Below the pieces are notes generated by a model, which saw nothing but the letters and a program-made list of their open reading frames with translations, searched no databases and was not told the origin of the DNA. From Fidelibacterota bacterium (GTDB lineage Bacteria > Fidelibacterota > Fidelibacteria > Fidelibacterales > Fidelibacteraceae): a DNA stretch of 15,424 nucleotides. The stretch is taken from NCBI GenBank assembly GCA_030620575.1, contig JAUXEL010000021.1, positions 1 to 15,424 of the forward strand, read 5' to 3'. The position numbers and the translations under genes are program-made. This document shows, piece by piece, positions 7,227-15,047 of the stretch (position 1 is its first letter; each line of letters begins with the position of its first letter).

Positions 7227-7832
7227 ATGACGAAATTACGCATCGGCGTATTGGGAATTCAAGGTGCTTATGTCCGGCATGCTGATATTTTATCTTTGGT
7301 CGGCGCGGTACCTGTAATAGTAAAGTACGGGAAACAACTTGAAGATCTTGACGGGCTGATCATTCCCGGCGGGGAATCAAGTACGATGACAAAAATGATG
7401 GGGTTTCGTATTGCTTATGATGACATCCTGCAATTTGGGAAGTTCAAACCAATATTTGGAACATGTGCCGGACTGATTTTACTCGGGAAGGGTATTTCTG
7501 ATCCCCGGATCCATCAGTTGGAGCTTATTGATGCCCGTATTTCTCGTAATGCTTACGGCTCACAGAAAGATTCTTTCGTAGATGATATTACGTTGCGTTT
7601 TGACATTGAAAAACCTTATCATGCTGTTTTTATCCGGGCGCCCCAAATTGTCTCCGTGGGTGATTCGATTCGGGTGTTGGCAGAATGTGATAATATTCCG
7701 GTATTGGTTGAATCCGGACTGCATCTTAGTGCTAGTTTTCATCCGGAATTGACCGGAGATGCGCGTATTCACCGTTATTTTATTCAAAAAGTAAAGGAGA
7801 TAAAAAATGGAGAAAAAAATGACTCGGTATAA
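7227..7832 (+). CDS. pdxT: Pyridoxal 5'-phosphate synthase glutaminase subunit PdxT
   Basis: PdxT is the class I glutamine amidotransferase that hydrolyses glutamine and channels ammonia into PdxS. The 201-residue product has the opening GVLGIQGAYVRHA, the oxyanion segment IPGGESSTM (47-54), the nucleophile elbow GTCAGLILL (C80) and the His-Glu pair of the triad in SFHPELTGD (H172, E174). The start at 7227 matches the family N-terminus; the upstream ribosome binding site is weak (ACGGGTG), which fits translational coupling to pdxS. Its 3' end overlaps the next gene by 26 nt and the C-terminal tail EIKNGEKNDSV is unconserved, so the overlap costs nothing functionally. Cytoplasmic. Confidence 0.97.
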   Translation: MTKLRIGVLGIQGAYVRHADILSLVGAVPVIVKYGKQLEDLDGLIIPGGESSTMTKMMGFRIAYDDILQFGKFKPIFGTCAGLILLGKGISDPRIHQLELIDARISRNAYGSQKDSFVDDITLRFDIEKPYHAVFIRAPQIVSVGDSIRVLAECDNIPVLVESGLHLSASFHPELTGDARIHRYFIQKVKEIKNGEKNDSV

Positions 7833-8508
7833 CCTTTTTCGAATTATTCTTGCCGTTGTTTTTATTTGTTTGGGTATTGTCGCACTTGGCAATAATCTTG
7901 ATTGGTGGAATATTGATGATCTATTCCTTGAATGGTGGCCCTTAACGTTTATTTTGCTTGGTTTTATTGCCGTCTTTGCCCGCGGGGGCTCCAGGGGCGG
8001 TGGGGTTTTTCTGATTCTCTTGGGGGTTCTGTTTCTTCTGCAAACGCAAGGAATTTATGATTTTAGTGATTTGATTTGGCCGGTAATGTTGATCTTTTTG
8101 GGTATACTTATTTTGCCGCGTAAAAAACAAATCAGTAATCCGGATTCACCGGACGGTGTCCATACAGCCGGCACAGATCATGTGTTTAATATTAATACGC
8201 TTTTTCGCGGTCAGCATGAAATTATTAATGATAAACAGTTTGCCGGCGGACGCGGAACAGCCGTATTCGGCAATCTTGAAATTAATCTACGACAGGCTGA
8301 ACCGAAAACAGACGCTTATATTGAACTTAATGCGGTGTTTGCTAATGTCAGTCTTGCCATCCCTTCAAGTTGGGATGTAATCAGGCAAGGAAGAGCCGTA
8401 TTGGGGAAGGTGGAAGATAAACGAAAGTCCGTTCCCGAATTTTCTTGCGTACATTCGGTCATCATCAAAATGAATACGGTTTTGGGACATATTGAATTGA
8501 TAAATTAA
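7807..8508 (+). CDS. LiaF-like / DUF5668 four-helix membrane protein
   Basis: The 233-residue protein has an N-terminal half with four predicted membrane segments (about 10-28, 42-58, 64-80 and 86-104). Repeated WPLTFILLGF and WPVMLIFLGI motifs typify the LiaI/LiaF transmembrane region. The C-terminal half (about 125-233) matches the LiaF cell-envelope-response domain, a glycine- and valine-rich beta repeat: FRGQHEIINDKQFAGGRGTAVFGNLEINLRQA, then ELNAVFANVSLAIPSSWDV and LGKVEDKR. Homologues take part in envelope-stress sensing, in Bacillus by inhibiting the LiaRS two-component system; no such system is encoded here, so this role is only a family analogy. The start at 7807 has AGGAG at 7796-7800 and overlaps pdxT by 26 nt; an in-frame ATG at 7819 is a possible alternative. 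It lies between pdxT and a secreted beta-helix protein. Confidence 0.82.
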   Translation: MEKKMTRYNLFRIILAVVFICLGIVALGNNLDWWNIDDLFLEWWPLTFILLGFIAVFARGGSRGGGVFLILLGVLFLLQTQGIYDFSDLIWPVMLIFLGILILPRKKQISNPDSPDGVHTAGTDHVFNINTLFRGQHEIINDKQFAGGRGTAVFGNLEINLRQAEPKTDAYIELNAVFANVSLAIPSSWDVIRQGRAVLGKVEDKRKSVPEFSCVHSVIIKMNTVLGHIELIN

Positions 8509-8549
8509 TGTCTTCATTTTAACCGTATCAATATACAGAAGAAGATCCT

Positions 8550-11123
8550 GTGAAATATTTACGTTTTGCGATTTTTTTATTATGTTTCTCCGTTACTGTG
8601 CGTGCTGCGGTCTGGATTGTTCCGGAGAGTCTATCTTCCATTCAGGCTGCCGTGGATACGGCAATTTCTGGTGATACGGTTTTGGTTATGCAGTCCTTTC
8701 AAAATTTCGGAACAGTTACCATTGCCGATAAACAGCTTGCTATTATTGCAAATAATTATATAAAAAATCCGGCTTCCTATTCTTTTGCTACCGGTGTTGC
8801 GATTTATGATTCAACTAATGCTGAGCCGCTTTTTGTGATCGATCACGCTGATAGCACAATTATTAAAGGAATTTTATTTGACCTGACAGACGATAATAAC
8901 GGTGGCGGTATAATTATTCGCCACTCTCGGGGGATACAATTTGATGGCATTCATTTTAAGGGGAACCGCCTTAAATTGATTTCATCAGATCTCAGCATGC
9001 AAAACACTGCTCATTATAATATCCAAAACGGAGATTCATCGGCTATTTCTCTGATACAATCTCATCTAACAACCGCGAATGCCGTGTGGAAGTTTCAGCA
9101 GGTACCCTGTTTACTTTCGGCGGACAATGCCAGTTCGCTGACAAGCTATAATCTTGCGGCTTTTGATAATCAATGCTCTGATGCGCTTATGAATTTTTCG
9201 CAATCTTCTGCGCAATATAATTTTGTTACATTTTTTAATAATACTACTCCGGATCCGACATTTATCGCAACGGAGTCATCCGTCATAATAAGCAATTCAA
9301 TTTTCACCAATGTAATCCCTGCAGATCCGGATCAATTTGCTGTCCGATATTCCGCGATTAAAAATGGTTATGCCGGAACAGGAAATATCGCAGACGATCC
9401 GTTGATTGATTCCACAAATGCATACCCGGTATTATTGCCAATATCCTCCTGTATTTCTGCTGCAGATCCGGACACCTCGGGTATTCCCCATTCTGATATC
9501 GCTGGCAACGTCCGGCCAAATCCTGAATGGGCGCCGCCGGATATGGGCGCGTATGAGTCGGTCCGGCATGTGTACTTAAATACAAATCATCATTTTTGGG
9601 TGGACATAGACGGCGATGATGTCTGGGGGAACGGTACTCAAGATTTACCCTTTGCAAGCGTCCAGGCGGCAGTGGATTATGCTGCCGATGAAGATACCGT
9701 GATCATTCAACCCGGAATTTATCGCGGCAATATCGCTGTTGAAAATAAATTTTTAACTATTGGCTCTACTTATATTCTCGATAATGATACAAGTGTAATA
9801 ATATCTACTGTGCTCTTGGCAGATACGGCTGATTATTCGCCGGTTATTTCTGTTTATAATACAGATTCGCTTGCGTTGCGCGGAGTTACTTTGAAAGAAG
9901 GCAGTGGACGCTTTTTTTATAATAATTATACTTTCGGCGGCGGATTGTATTGTGAAAATTCAACTTGTTATATTGAGCGTGTTGTGTTTGAAGAAAATCA
10001 TGCTGAATTTGGCGGCGGGGCATTATATGCCTTGTTGTCTACTGTGATATTGGATCATGTTGCCTTGGTAAACAATACAGGCTACATGGGCGGTGCGTTA
10101 TTTTTCACAAGTTCCACCGGAAAAATAGCGCATACAAATATTTATCAAAACACGGCGTCATCCGGTGGCGGTATTTATGCGGAAAATAATTCTAAACTCA
10201 TTTTATTTTATACGGACATTTCTGATAATATTGCAAATACAGATTCCGCAATATCGTGCATGTTAAAACCGGGTTCGATTTCACAATACGGCGGGGGTAT
10301 ATATACTACCAATACGGATTTACAAATACATAATGTTCTGTTGAGCGGAAATTTTGCCGAAAATAAGGGGTCCGCAATTGCTTCGCGCGGCGGAAAAACT
10401 ACGATAATTCAGTCTACCGTGGCAGATAACACGGCCGGCTCGGATTCATCGGGAATATTATATTTTAATCAACATAGCGATCATTCAACGATTCTCAATT
10501 CTATTATCTGGAACCCGGGTCAACTACAGTTTGAACTCAGCAATACAGAAATAGATTTTGTATATACCGATTTAATGGGTGGTATCGGTAACATTTTAGA
10601 ACGAGATGACTTATCGGATATTACTGCAAGCAATATGTTGGATGATGACCCTCTTTTTACGGCAACCTACGCACTTTCGGACGCTTCTCCGTGTCGCGAA
10701 TTTGGAACGGCCGAATATGTACAGGGAGAATATTATTTAATTCATTATGACGCTGCGGACTACGAGGGCATGGCGCCCGGACTCGGACATCTCGGCGCAC
10801 ACCCGCCGGTAGTTTTTGACAAAGAATTTGTTTTAACGGCACGTGTTTCTTTTCCGGAATACCATGATCTTCTTCGCGCATACCCTAATCCGTTTAATCC
10901 TGAAACCCGATTATCTTTTTCACTTGAAAAAGCCGGATTGACAGGGTTGGATATCTATAACATCAAAGGACGGCATGTGCAAACATTGCTTAACATTTTT
11001 CTTCCTGCGGGCTCACATGCTTTGACATTTTATGCCGCGCATCTTCCGGCAGGATTATATATCTGCCGTTTACACCATGACGGTATTACACTTTCAACTC
11101 AAAAACTTGTGCTGATAAAATAA
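8550..11123 (+). CDS. Secreted right-handed beta-helix protein with T9SS-type C-terminal sorting domain
   Basis: The 857-residue product starts with a signal peptide (MKYLRFAIFLLCFSVTVRA, probable cleavage near residue 19 or 20). Two beta-helix regions follow. The first (about 21-335) opens WIVPESLSSIQAAVDTAISGDTVLV and closes with VRPNPEWAPPDMGAYES; the second (about 345-750) opens with FASVQAAVDYAADEDTVIIQPGIYRG, contains regular GGG-x-Y/L rungs (GGGLY, GGGALY, GGALFF, GGGIY, GGGIY) and closes near GHLGAH. Residues 777-857 (YPNPFNPETRLSF, IYNIKGRHVQTLL, LPAGLYICRL, KLVLIK) form the secretion/sorting domain of FCB-group T9SS cargo. It is therefore expected outside the outer membrane. The fold is shared with pectate lyases and adhesins, but no catalytic site is evident. 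The start is a GTG with GAAGA upstream, right before the signal peptide. Its TAA overlaps the mnmE ATG by one base. The function is unknown. Confidence 0.88.
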   Translation: MKYLRFAIFLLCFSVTVRAAVWIVPESLSSIQAAVDTAISGDTVLVMQSFQNFGTVTIADKQLAIIANNYIKNPASYSFATGVAIYDSTNAEPLFVIDHADSTIIKGILFDLTDDNNGGGIIIRHSRGIQFDGIHFKGNRLKLISSDLSMQNTAHYNIQNGDSSAISLIQSHLTTANAVWKFQQVPCLLSADNASSLTSYNLAAFDNQCSDALMNFSQSSAQYNFVTFFNNTTPDPTFIATESSVIISNSIFTNVIPADPDQFAVRYSAIKNGYAGTGNIADDPLIDSTNAYPVLLPISSCISAADPDTSGIPHSDIAGNVRPNPEWAPPDMGAYESVRHVYLNTNHHFWVDIDGDDVWGNGTQDLPFASVQAAVDYAADEDTVIIQPGIYRGNIAVENKFLTIGSTYILDNDTSVIISTVLLADTADYSPVISVYNTDSLALRGVTLKEGSGRFFYNNYTFGGGLYCENSTCYIERVVFEENHAEFGGGALYALLSTVILDHVALVNNTGYMGGALFFTSSTGKIAHTNIYQNTASSGGGIYAENNSKLILFYTDISDNIANTDSAISCMLKPGSISQYGGGIYTTNTDLQIHNVLLSGNFAENKGSAIASRGGKTTIIQSTVADNTAGSDSSGILYFNQHSDHSTILNSIIWNPGQLQFELSNTEIDFVYTDLMGGIGNILERDDLSDITASNMLDDDPLFTATYALSDASPCREFGTAEYVQGEYYLIHYDAADYEGMAPGLGHLGAHPPVVFDKEFVLTARVSFPEYHDLLRAYPNPFNPETRLSFSLEKAGLTGLDIYNIKGRHVQTLLNIFLPAGSHALTFYAAHLPAGLYICRLHHDGITLSTQKLVLIK

Positions 11124-12487
11124 TGACCGCTGCTATATATAATGATGATACCGTTGCCGCTATATCAACACCACCGGGTGTGGGCGGTATCTCCGTTGTG
11201 CGTATTTCCGGTAACGACGCCCTTTGCATTACTTTGAGCGGACTGGCAATAAAAACATTAAAACCGCGCTATGCACAATTTACCCGCGTGACAGATCCCG
11301 ATACAGACGAAACGCTGGATGATGTAGTTGTGACGTATTTCAAGGCTCCGGCTTCATATACCGGGGAAGATACTGTGGAAATTTCCTGTCATGGCGGATT
11401 TAGCGCTGCACCGGCAATATTGGCACTGTATTATCGATTGGGGGCGCGTCCGGCGTTGCCCGGTGAATTCACGCGGCGCGCTTTCGTAAACGGTAAGCTT
11501 GATCTTTTACAGGCTGAAGCCGTTGCGGATCTGATCCACGCTGTATCGGATACCGGACAAAAATTGGCAACCCGTACTTTGTCCGGAAAACTTTCTGAAC
11601 GGGTACAAGCTCTTCGCAATGAACTTACAGACATTGCATCCATTTTGGAGCTGGAGCTTGATTTTTCCGAGGAGGAGATCTCCCCCTTGCCGCATGATAA
11701 GATAAATAAAAAAATCAATGAGGCCAAAATACATATATCCGCACTAGTAGACTCCTACGGTGCCGGAAAAATTCTTCGCGAAGGAGTATTGGTTCCTATT
11801 GTCGGCCGCCCAAACACAGGAAAATCAAGCTTGCTAAATGCTTTGCTTGAAGAAGATCGCGCAATTATTTCACATATTCCCGGAACCACGCGAGATACAA
11901 TCGAAGAATCTTTTTCTCATCAGGGATTTTTATTCCGGCTGGTGGATACCGCGGGTTTGCGGAAAACACAGGACCCGATTGAAAAAACCGGAACCGAGCG
12001 CGCATACAAAACATTGGGCGACGCAGATATGATCCTTCTTGTTGTTGATATTACAATGGCAGACGGCTACGCATTCGAAAAACAATTTCTTTCGCGATAT
12101 TCCGAAACTCCTGTTATTGTGATTTACAATAAAATTGATCTGTCTTCTGATCTCCCGGCATTAGATGCTGAAATATCTGTTGCGGTGTCCGCGACCCATC
12201 ATCAACATTTGGATACACTGCTTGAAAAGATGCTTTCCACTATACAATCGTATTATCATGTTGACGGAAGCACCATCGCCATCACCAAACAACGGCATAA
12301 GCATGCCTTGCTTCAAGCTCTTGAGGCGCTCAATCGCGCCCGGCAGGCAATATTTCGGTCTTTGTCTAATGAATATATTGCCCTGGATATCCGCGAGGCC
12401 ATTAATGCTCTGGATGATATCACCGGTCACACCACCTCAGAAGATGTGCTGAATAATATATTCGATCATTTTTGTATTGGTAAATAA
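11123..12487 (+). CDS. mnmE: tRNA uridine-5-carboxymethylaminomethyl(34) synthesis GTPase MnmE
   Basis: MnmE and MnmG together modify the wobble uridine of several tRNAs (cmnm5U34), using GTP, a methylene-tetrahydrofolate-derived carbon, FAD and glycine or ammonia. The 454-residue protein has the folate-binding N-terminal domain (IYNDDTVAAISTPPGVGGISVVRISG, then GEFTRRAFVNGKLDLLQAEAV), a helical domain, and an inserted G domain. Its G1 is GRPNTGKSS (228-236), G2 PGTTRDT, G3 DTAGLR (275-280) and G4 NKID (336-339). It ends in the diagnostic CIGK tail with C451. G1 has Thr where many homologues have Val. The ATG overlaps the beta-helix gene stop (TAATG) and no separate Shine-Dalgarno is obvious, so translation may depend on reinitiation. 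mnmG follows after 71 bp. Confidence 0.98.
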   Translation: MTAAIYNDDTVAAISTPPGVGGISVVRISGNDALCITLSGLAIKTLKPRYAQFTRVTDPDTDETLDDVVVTYFKAPASYTGEDTVEISCHGGFSAAPAILALYYRLGARPALPGEFTRRAFVNGKLDLLQAEAVADLIHAVSDTGQKLATRTLSGKLSERVQALRNELTDIASILELELDFSEEEISPLPHDKINKKINEAKIHISALVDSYGAGKILREGVLVPIVGRPNTGKSSLLNALLEEDRAIISHIPGTTRDTIEESFSHQGFLFRLVDTAGLRKTQDPIEKTGTERAYKTLGDADMILLVVDITMADGYAFEKQFLSRYSETPVIVIYNKIDLSSDLPALDAEISVAVSATHHQHLDTLLEKMLSTIQSYYHVDGSTIAITKQRHKHALLQALEALNRARQAIFRSLSNEYIALDIREAINALDDITGHTTSEDVLNNIFDHFCIGK

Positions 12488-12558
12488 ACCATCTTTTTTC
12501 TCTTCTTTTTACACCTCAGTATTTGCTAAATAAATGCATATGATGTACATTCAGGGCG

Positions 12559-14391
12559 ATGAAAAATGTGTATGACATTATTGTTGTGGGTGGCGGACAT
12601 GCCGGTGTTGAGGCGGCACTTGCTGCTGCGCGTCTGGGAAAACACACCGCGCTGATAACGATAGAAAAACGCGCCATTGCACGCATGAGCTGTAATCCTT
12701 CTATCGGCGGATTAGCCAAAGGACACCTTGTGCGTGAAATTGATGTCCTCGGTGGGGAAATGGGAAAAGCAATTGATGCTACCGGAATTCAATTTAAATT
12801 ATTAAATAAATCCAAGGGTCGTGCCGTGTGGGCTCCCCGCGCCCAAGCCGATAAACGTGAATATGAAAAATATATGCAACGCGTTATTGATGATTGTCCA
12901 GAGTTGGATGTCATTGAAAGTGATGTTCGTGCGCTGGACGTTCGTGACAGACAATTTTACGGGGCATATCTGCATAACGGTAAGTGTATCAGCGCACGTG
13001 CCTGTATTTTGACAAATGGTACTTTTTTACAAGGTAAAATCCATATTGGAAATATTCAAATCCCTGCCGGTCGTTATGGTGAACTTCCGTCTATTGGACT
13101 TTCAGAGCAACTTAAAGATTTAGGATTTGTGGTTGATCGTTTAAAAACGGGAACTCCCTCGCGCATCGCTAAGCGCTCTATTGATTTTTCTAAGCTTGAA
13201 ATTCAGGAGGGCGACTCAAATCCCGCATCCTTTTCTCACGCCACAACAAATTTCCAGCCGAAAAATATTCCTTGCTGGCTAACTTATACGACAGAAGAAA
13301 CCCACGAGATCCTGCGTTCCGCTTTAGACCGCTCACCATTGTATACCGGAAAGATTGCCGGTGTGGGTCCGCGCTATTGCCCAAGTATTGAAGATAAGAT
13401 CGTTCGTTTTTCAGAAAAACCGTCACATCAGCTGTTTTTGGAACCGGAGTGGGAGGGTTCATCGCAATGGTACGTTAACGGATTTTCTTCTTCACTCCCT
13501 GTTGATATTCAAATCCGTGCTTTGCGCTCTATCCCGGGACTGGAACACGCTGAATTCATAAAGATCGGGTATGCTATTGAATATGATTATTTCCCTTCAC
13601 ATCAGATTACACGCTCCCTTGAAACAAAAAAAGTCAGCGGATTATATTTTGCCGGTCAGATAAACGGAACAAGCGGATATGAAGAGGCGGCCGCACAAGG
13701 TTTGATAGCCGCCGTTAATGCCGCACGAAAACTTGATGACCGCCCTCCCGTTATTCTTGAACGCCATGACGCATATATCGGGGTGCTTATTGATGATCTC
13801 TGTTCAAAAGAAACCTCTGAGCCCTATCGTATGTTCACCAGCCTCGCGGAATATCGGTTGCTTCTTCGCTGGGACAATGCGCACCTGCGTCTGCTGGATA
13901 CTGCCAAAGAGATCGGCCTGCAATCTCAATCCCTGCTTGAATTGTTTGAACAGACCCGCAATGAAACCCGTGTATTGATAAAAGCTTTCAAAAAAACAAA
14001 AATATTGTCCAATAATCCGCTGGGAGTTTCAGTCGGGAAAACTATCCCTTTATCGTTGTTGATACTACAGCAAAAACTGGATGAAAGTCATGTCCCGGAT
14101 TTGCAAAAGTTTTATTTTCCCGATTATCTGCTGGATGCCGTCGACCAGGCCTATGTGTTAACCCGTTATGAAGGATACATTGACCGTCAATTCAAGCAAG
14201 TTAAAAAAATGCATCAGCTCGAAGCAAAAAGGATCCCCCGGGATTTTAATTATAATGCTATTACCTCACTTTCCAATGAGGGACGTGAAAAATTGCTGAA
14301 ATTCCGACCCGAAACAATTGGACAGGCAAGCCGGACCCGTGGAATATCTCCCGCAGATATCCAGGTGCTGATCATATTTTTAACAAAATAA
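12559..14391 (+). CDS. mnmG: tRNA uridine-5-carboxymethylaminomethyl(34) synthesis enzyme MnmG
   Basis: MnmG is the FAD- and NADH-dependent partner of MnmE in wobble-uridine modification. The 610-residue protein begins with the Rossmann dinucleotide motif VVGGGHAGVEAALAAARLG and carries the MnmG signatures SCNPSIGGLAKGHLVREIDVLGG (C45) and GPRYCPSIEDK (C274), matching the two conserved cysteines of E. coli MnmG. DRLKTGTPSRI, GQINGTSGYEEAAAQG and the helical C-terminal region with YEGYIDRQ follow. It is slightly shorter than the 620-630 typical of the family, with no internal gap visible. The start is set by conservation: the only upstream Shine-Dalgarno-like sequence (AGGG at 12553-12556) is poorly spaced. 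It is probably co-transcribed with mnmE. No convincing terminator follows. Confidence 0.98.
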   Translation: MKNVYDIIVVGGGHAGVEAALAAARLGKHTALITIEKRAIARMSCNPSIGGLAKGHLVREIDVLGGEMGKAIDATGIQFKLLNKSKGRAVWAPRAQADKREYEKYMQRVIDDCPELDVIESDVRALDVRDRQFYGAYLHNGKCISARACILTNGTFLQGKIHIGNIQIPAGRYGELPSIGLSEQLKDLGFVVDRLKTGTPSRIAKRSIDFSKLEIQEGDSNPASFSHATTNFQPKNIPCWLTYTTEETHEILRSALDRSPLYTGKIAGVGPRYCPSIEDKIVRFSEKPSHQLFLEPEWEGSSQWYVNGFSSSLPVDIQIRALRSIPGLEHAEFIKIGYAIEYDYFPSHQITRSLETKKVSGLYFAGQINGTSGYEEAAAQGLIAAVNAARKLDDRPPVILERHDAYIGVLIDDLCSKETSEPYRMFTSLAEYRLLLRWDNAHLRLLDTAKEIGLQSQSLLELFEQTRNETRVLIKAFKKTKILSNNPLGVSVGKTIPLSLLILQQKLDESHVPDLQKFYFPDYLLDAVDQAYVLTRYEGYIDRQFKQVKKMHQLEAKRIPRDFNYNAITSLSNEGREKLLKFRPETIGQASRTRGISPADIQVLIIFLTK

Positions 14392-14718
14392 TTTATGTGG
14401 CACTTCTATGCCGTGTAAAAAACAATACGGGGTGAAAATTGATAAAGAATTTCTTGATATTTTCAGGGCGAATTGAGCTTATAATTGGGTCGTAACACCC
14501 TGAAATAAAACACTTTTACGCTTAAAAAATATATTAAGTATTCCTTGGTATTAGAAATATGGGTCTTTATATTGCTTCCCTGTAAAGGATGATATGTATA
14601 AAATTATCCCTTAGAAGCAAAACCTTGCCAATACCTGGCAAGACCTATCGGTTGATTTGTGCGCCTGGTTGATTGATAGTTATAATTGATCAGTGCGCAA
14701 AGTTAAGGAATGTATAGT
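14392..14718 (+). other. 327-bp gap between mnmG and the RRM gene: structured leader, no gene seen
   Basis: No credible ORF is present. The stretch holds three inverted repeats: TTTCAGGG (14461-14468) with CCCTGAAA (14498-14505), CTTGCCA-ATACC-TGGCAAG near 14624-14642, and a long wobble-rich hairpin at 14656-14701. TATAAT occurs at 14480-14485 and 14681-14686, but neither has a well-spaced -35. If the promoter is near the first, the RRM mRNA has a leader of about 220 nt with two hairpins, recalling the long leaders of cold-inducible genes. If it is near the second, the leader is short and the hairpin is not transcribed. Confidence 0.5.
14656..14701 (+). promoter_or_regulatory. Possible mRNA hairpin directly before the RRM gene ribosome binding site
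   Basis: In RNA, UUUGUGCGC (14656-14664) pairs with GUGCGCAAA (14693-14701), including two G-U wobbles. Inside it, past one bulged C, UGGUUGAU (14666-14673) pairs with AUUGAUCA (14685-14692), with further wobbles. The helix ends three bases before the AAGGA ribosome binding site (14705-14709). It could act as a thermosensor, a stabilising 5' structure or a protein-binding site. A TATAAT inside it (14681-14686) offers a competing reading as a promoter. Confidence 0.4.
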
Positions 14719-14994
14719 ATGAACGTTTACGTAGGAAATCTGTCGTATGAAGTAACTGAAGACGATCTTCGCCAATTGTTTGGTGAATTTGGCACCGTTA
14801 CAAGTGTTAATTTAATTAAAGACAGAGAAACAGGAAATTCCAAAGGTTTTGGATTTGTCGAAATGGAAAACCAAGCCGATGCTGAAAAAGCAATCAAAGA
14901 TTTAGATGGAACTGCAGTTAGCGGCAGAGATATTAAAGTTAATCAAGCTCGCCCCAGAACTGAAAGACCCAAACCAAGACGGAGAAATTGGTAA
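14719..14994 (+). CDS. Small RRM-domain RNA-binding protein
   Basis: This 91-residue protein is a single RNA-recognition motif with a short basic tail, the layout of bacterial Rbp-type proteins in cyanobacteria and many FCB and proteobacterial genomes, some of them cold-induced. RNP2 is VYVGNL (3-8) and RNP1 is KGFGFVEM (42-49), with the aromatic RNA-stacking residues Y4, F44 and F46 present. The tail RPRTERPKPRRRNW is Arg/Pro-rich. An in-frame ATG at 14710 abuts the AAGGA at 14705-14709, whereas ATG 14719 has 9-nt spacing and gives the usual family N-terminus MNVYVGNLSYEVTE; the latter is chosen. The gene is monocistronic, with a structured leader and a strong terminator. It is expected to bind single-stranded RNA in the cytoplasm; its targets are unknown. 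Confidence 0.93.
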   Translation: MNVYVGNLSYEVTEDDLRQLFGEFGTVTSVNLIKDRETGNSKGFGFVEMENQADAEKAIKDLDGTAVSGRDIKVNQARPRTERPKPRRRNW

Positions 14995-15009
14995 TACCAT
15001 ATAAATTGT

Positions 15010-15047
15010 TTCACCTGCCCCGATGCTTCGGGGTCAGGTGAATTTTT
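15010..15047 (+). terminator. Intrinsic terminator after the RRM gene
   Basis: TTCACCTG-CCCCGA (15010-15023) pairs with TCGGGG-CAGGTGAA (15028-15042, one bulged T) over a TGCT loop, followed by TTTTT. The upper stem CCCCGA-N4-TCGGGG is the same palindrome that occurs twice in the repeat at 1458-1774. Confidence 0.93.

Noticed and set aside
8530..11130. Polysaccharide lyase annotation for the beta-helix protein
   Set aside because: The fold is shared with pectate lyases, but no catalytic Asp/Arg/Lys arrangement could be recognised, so an enzymatic call is not supported.
14396..14425. Terminator after mnmG (GGCA-N6-TGCC)
   Set aside because: The stem is short, depends on wobble pairs and is followed by A's, not T's.
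14710..14718. ATG at 14710 as the RRM gene start
   Set aside because: It directly abuts the Shine-Dalgarno sequence, whereas ATG 14719 has proper spacing and the usual family N-terminus.
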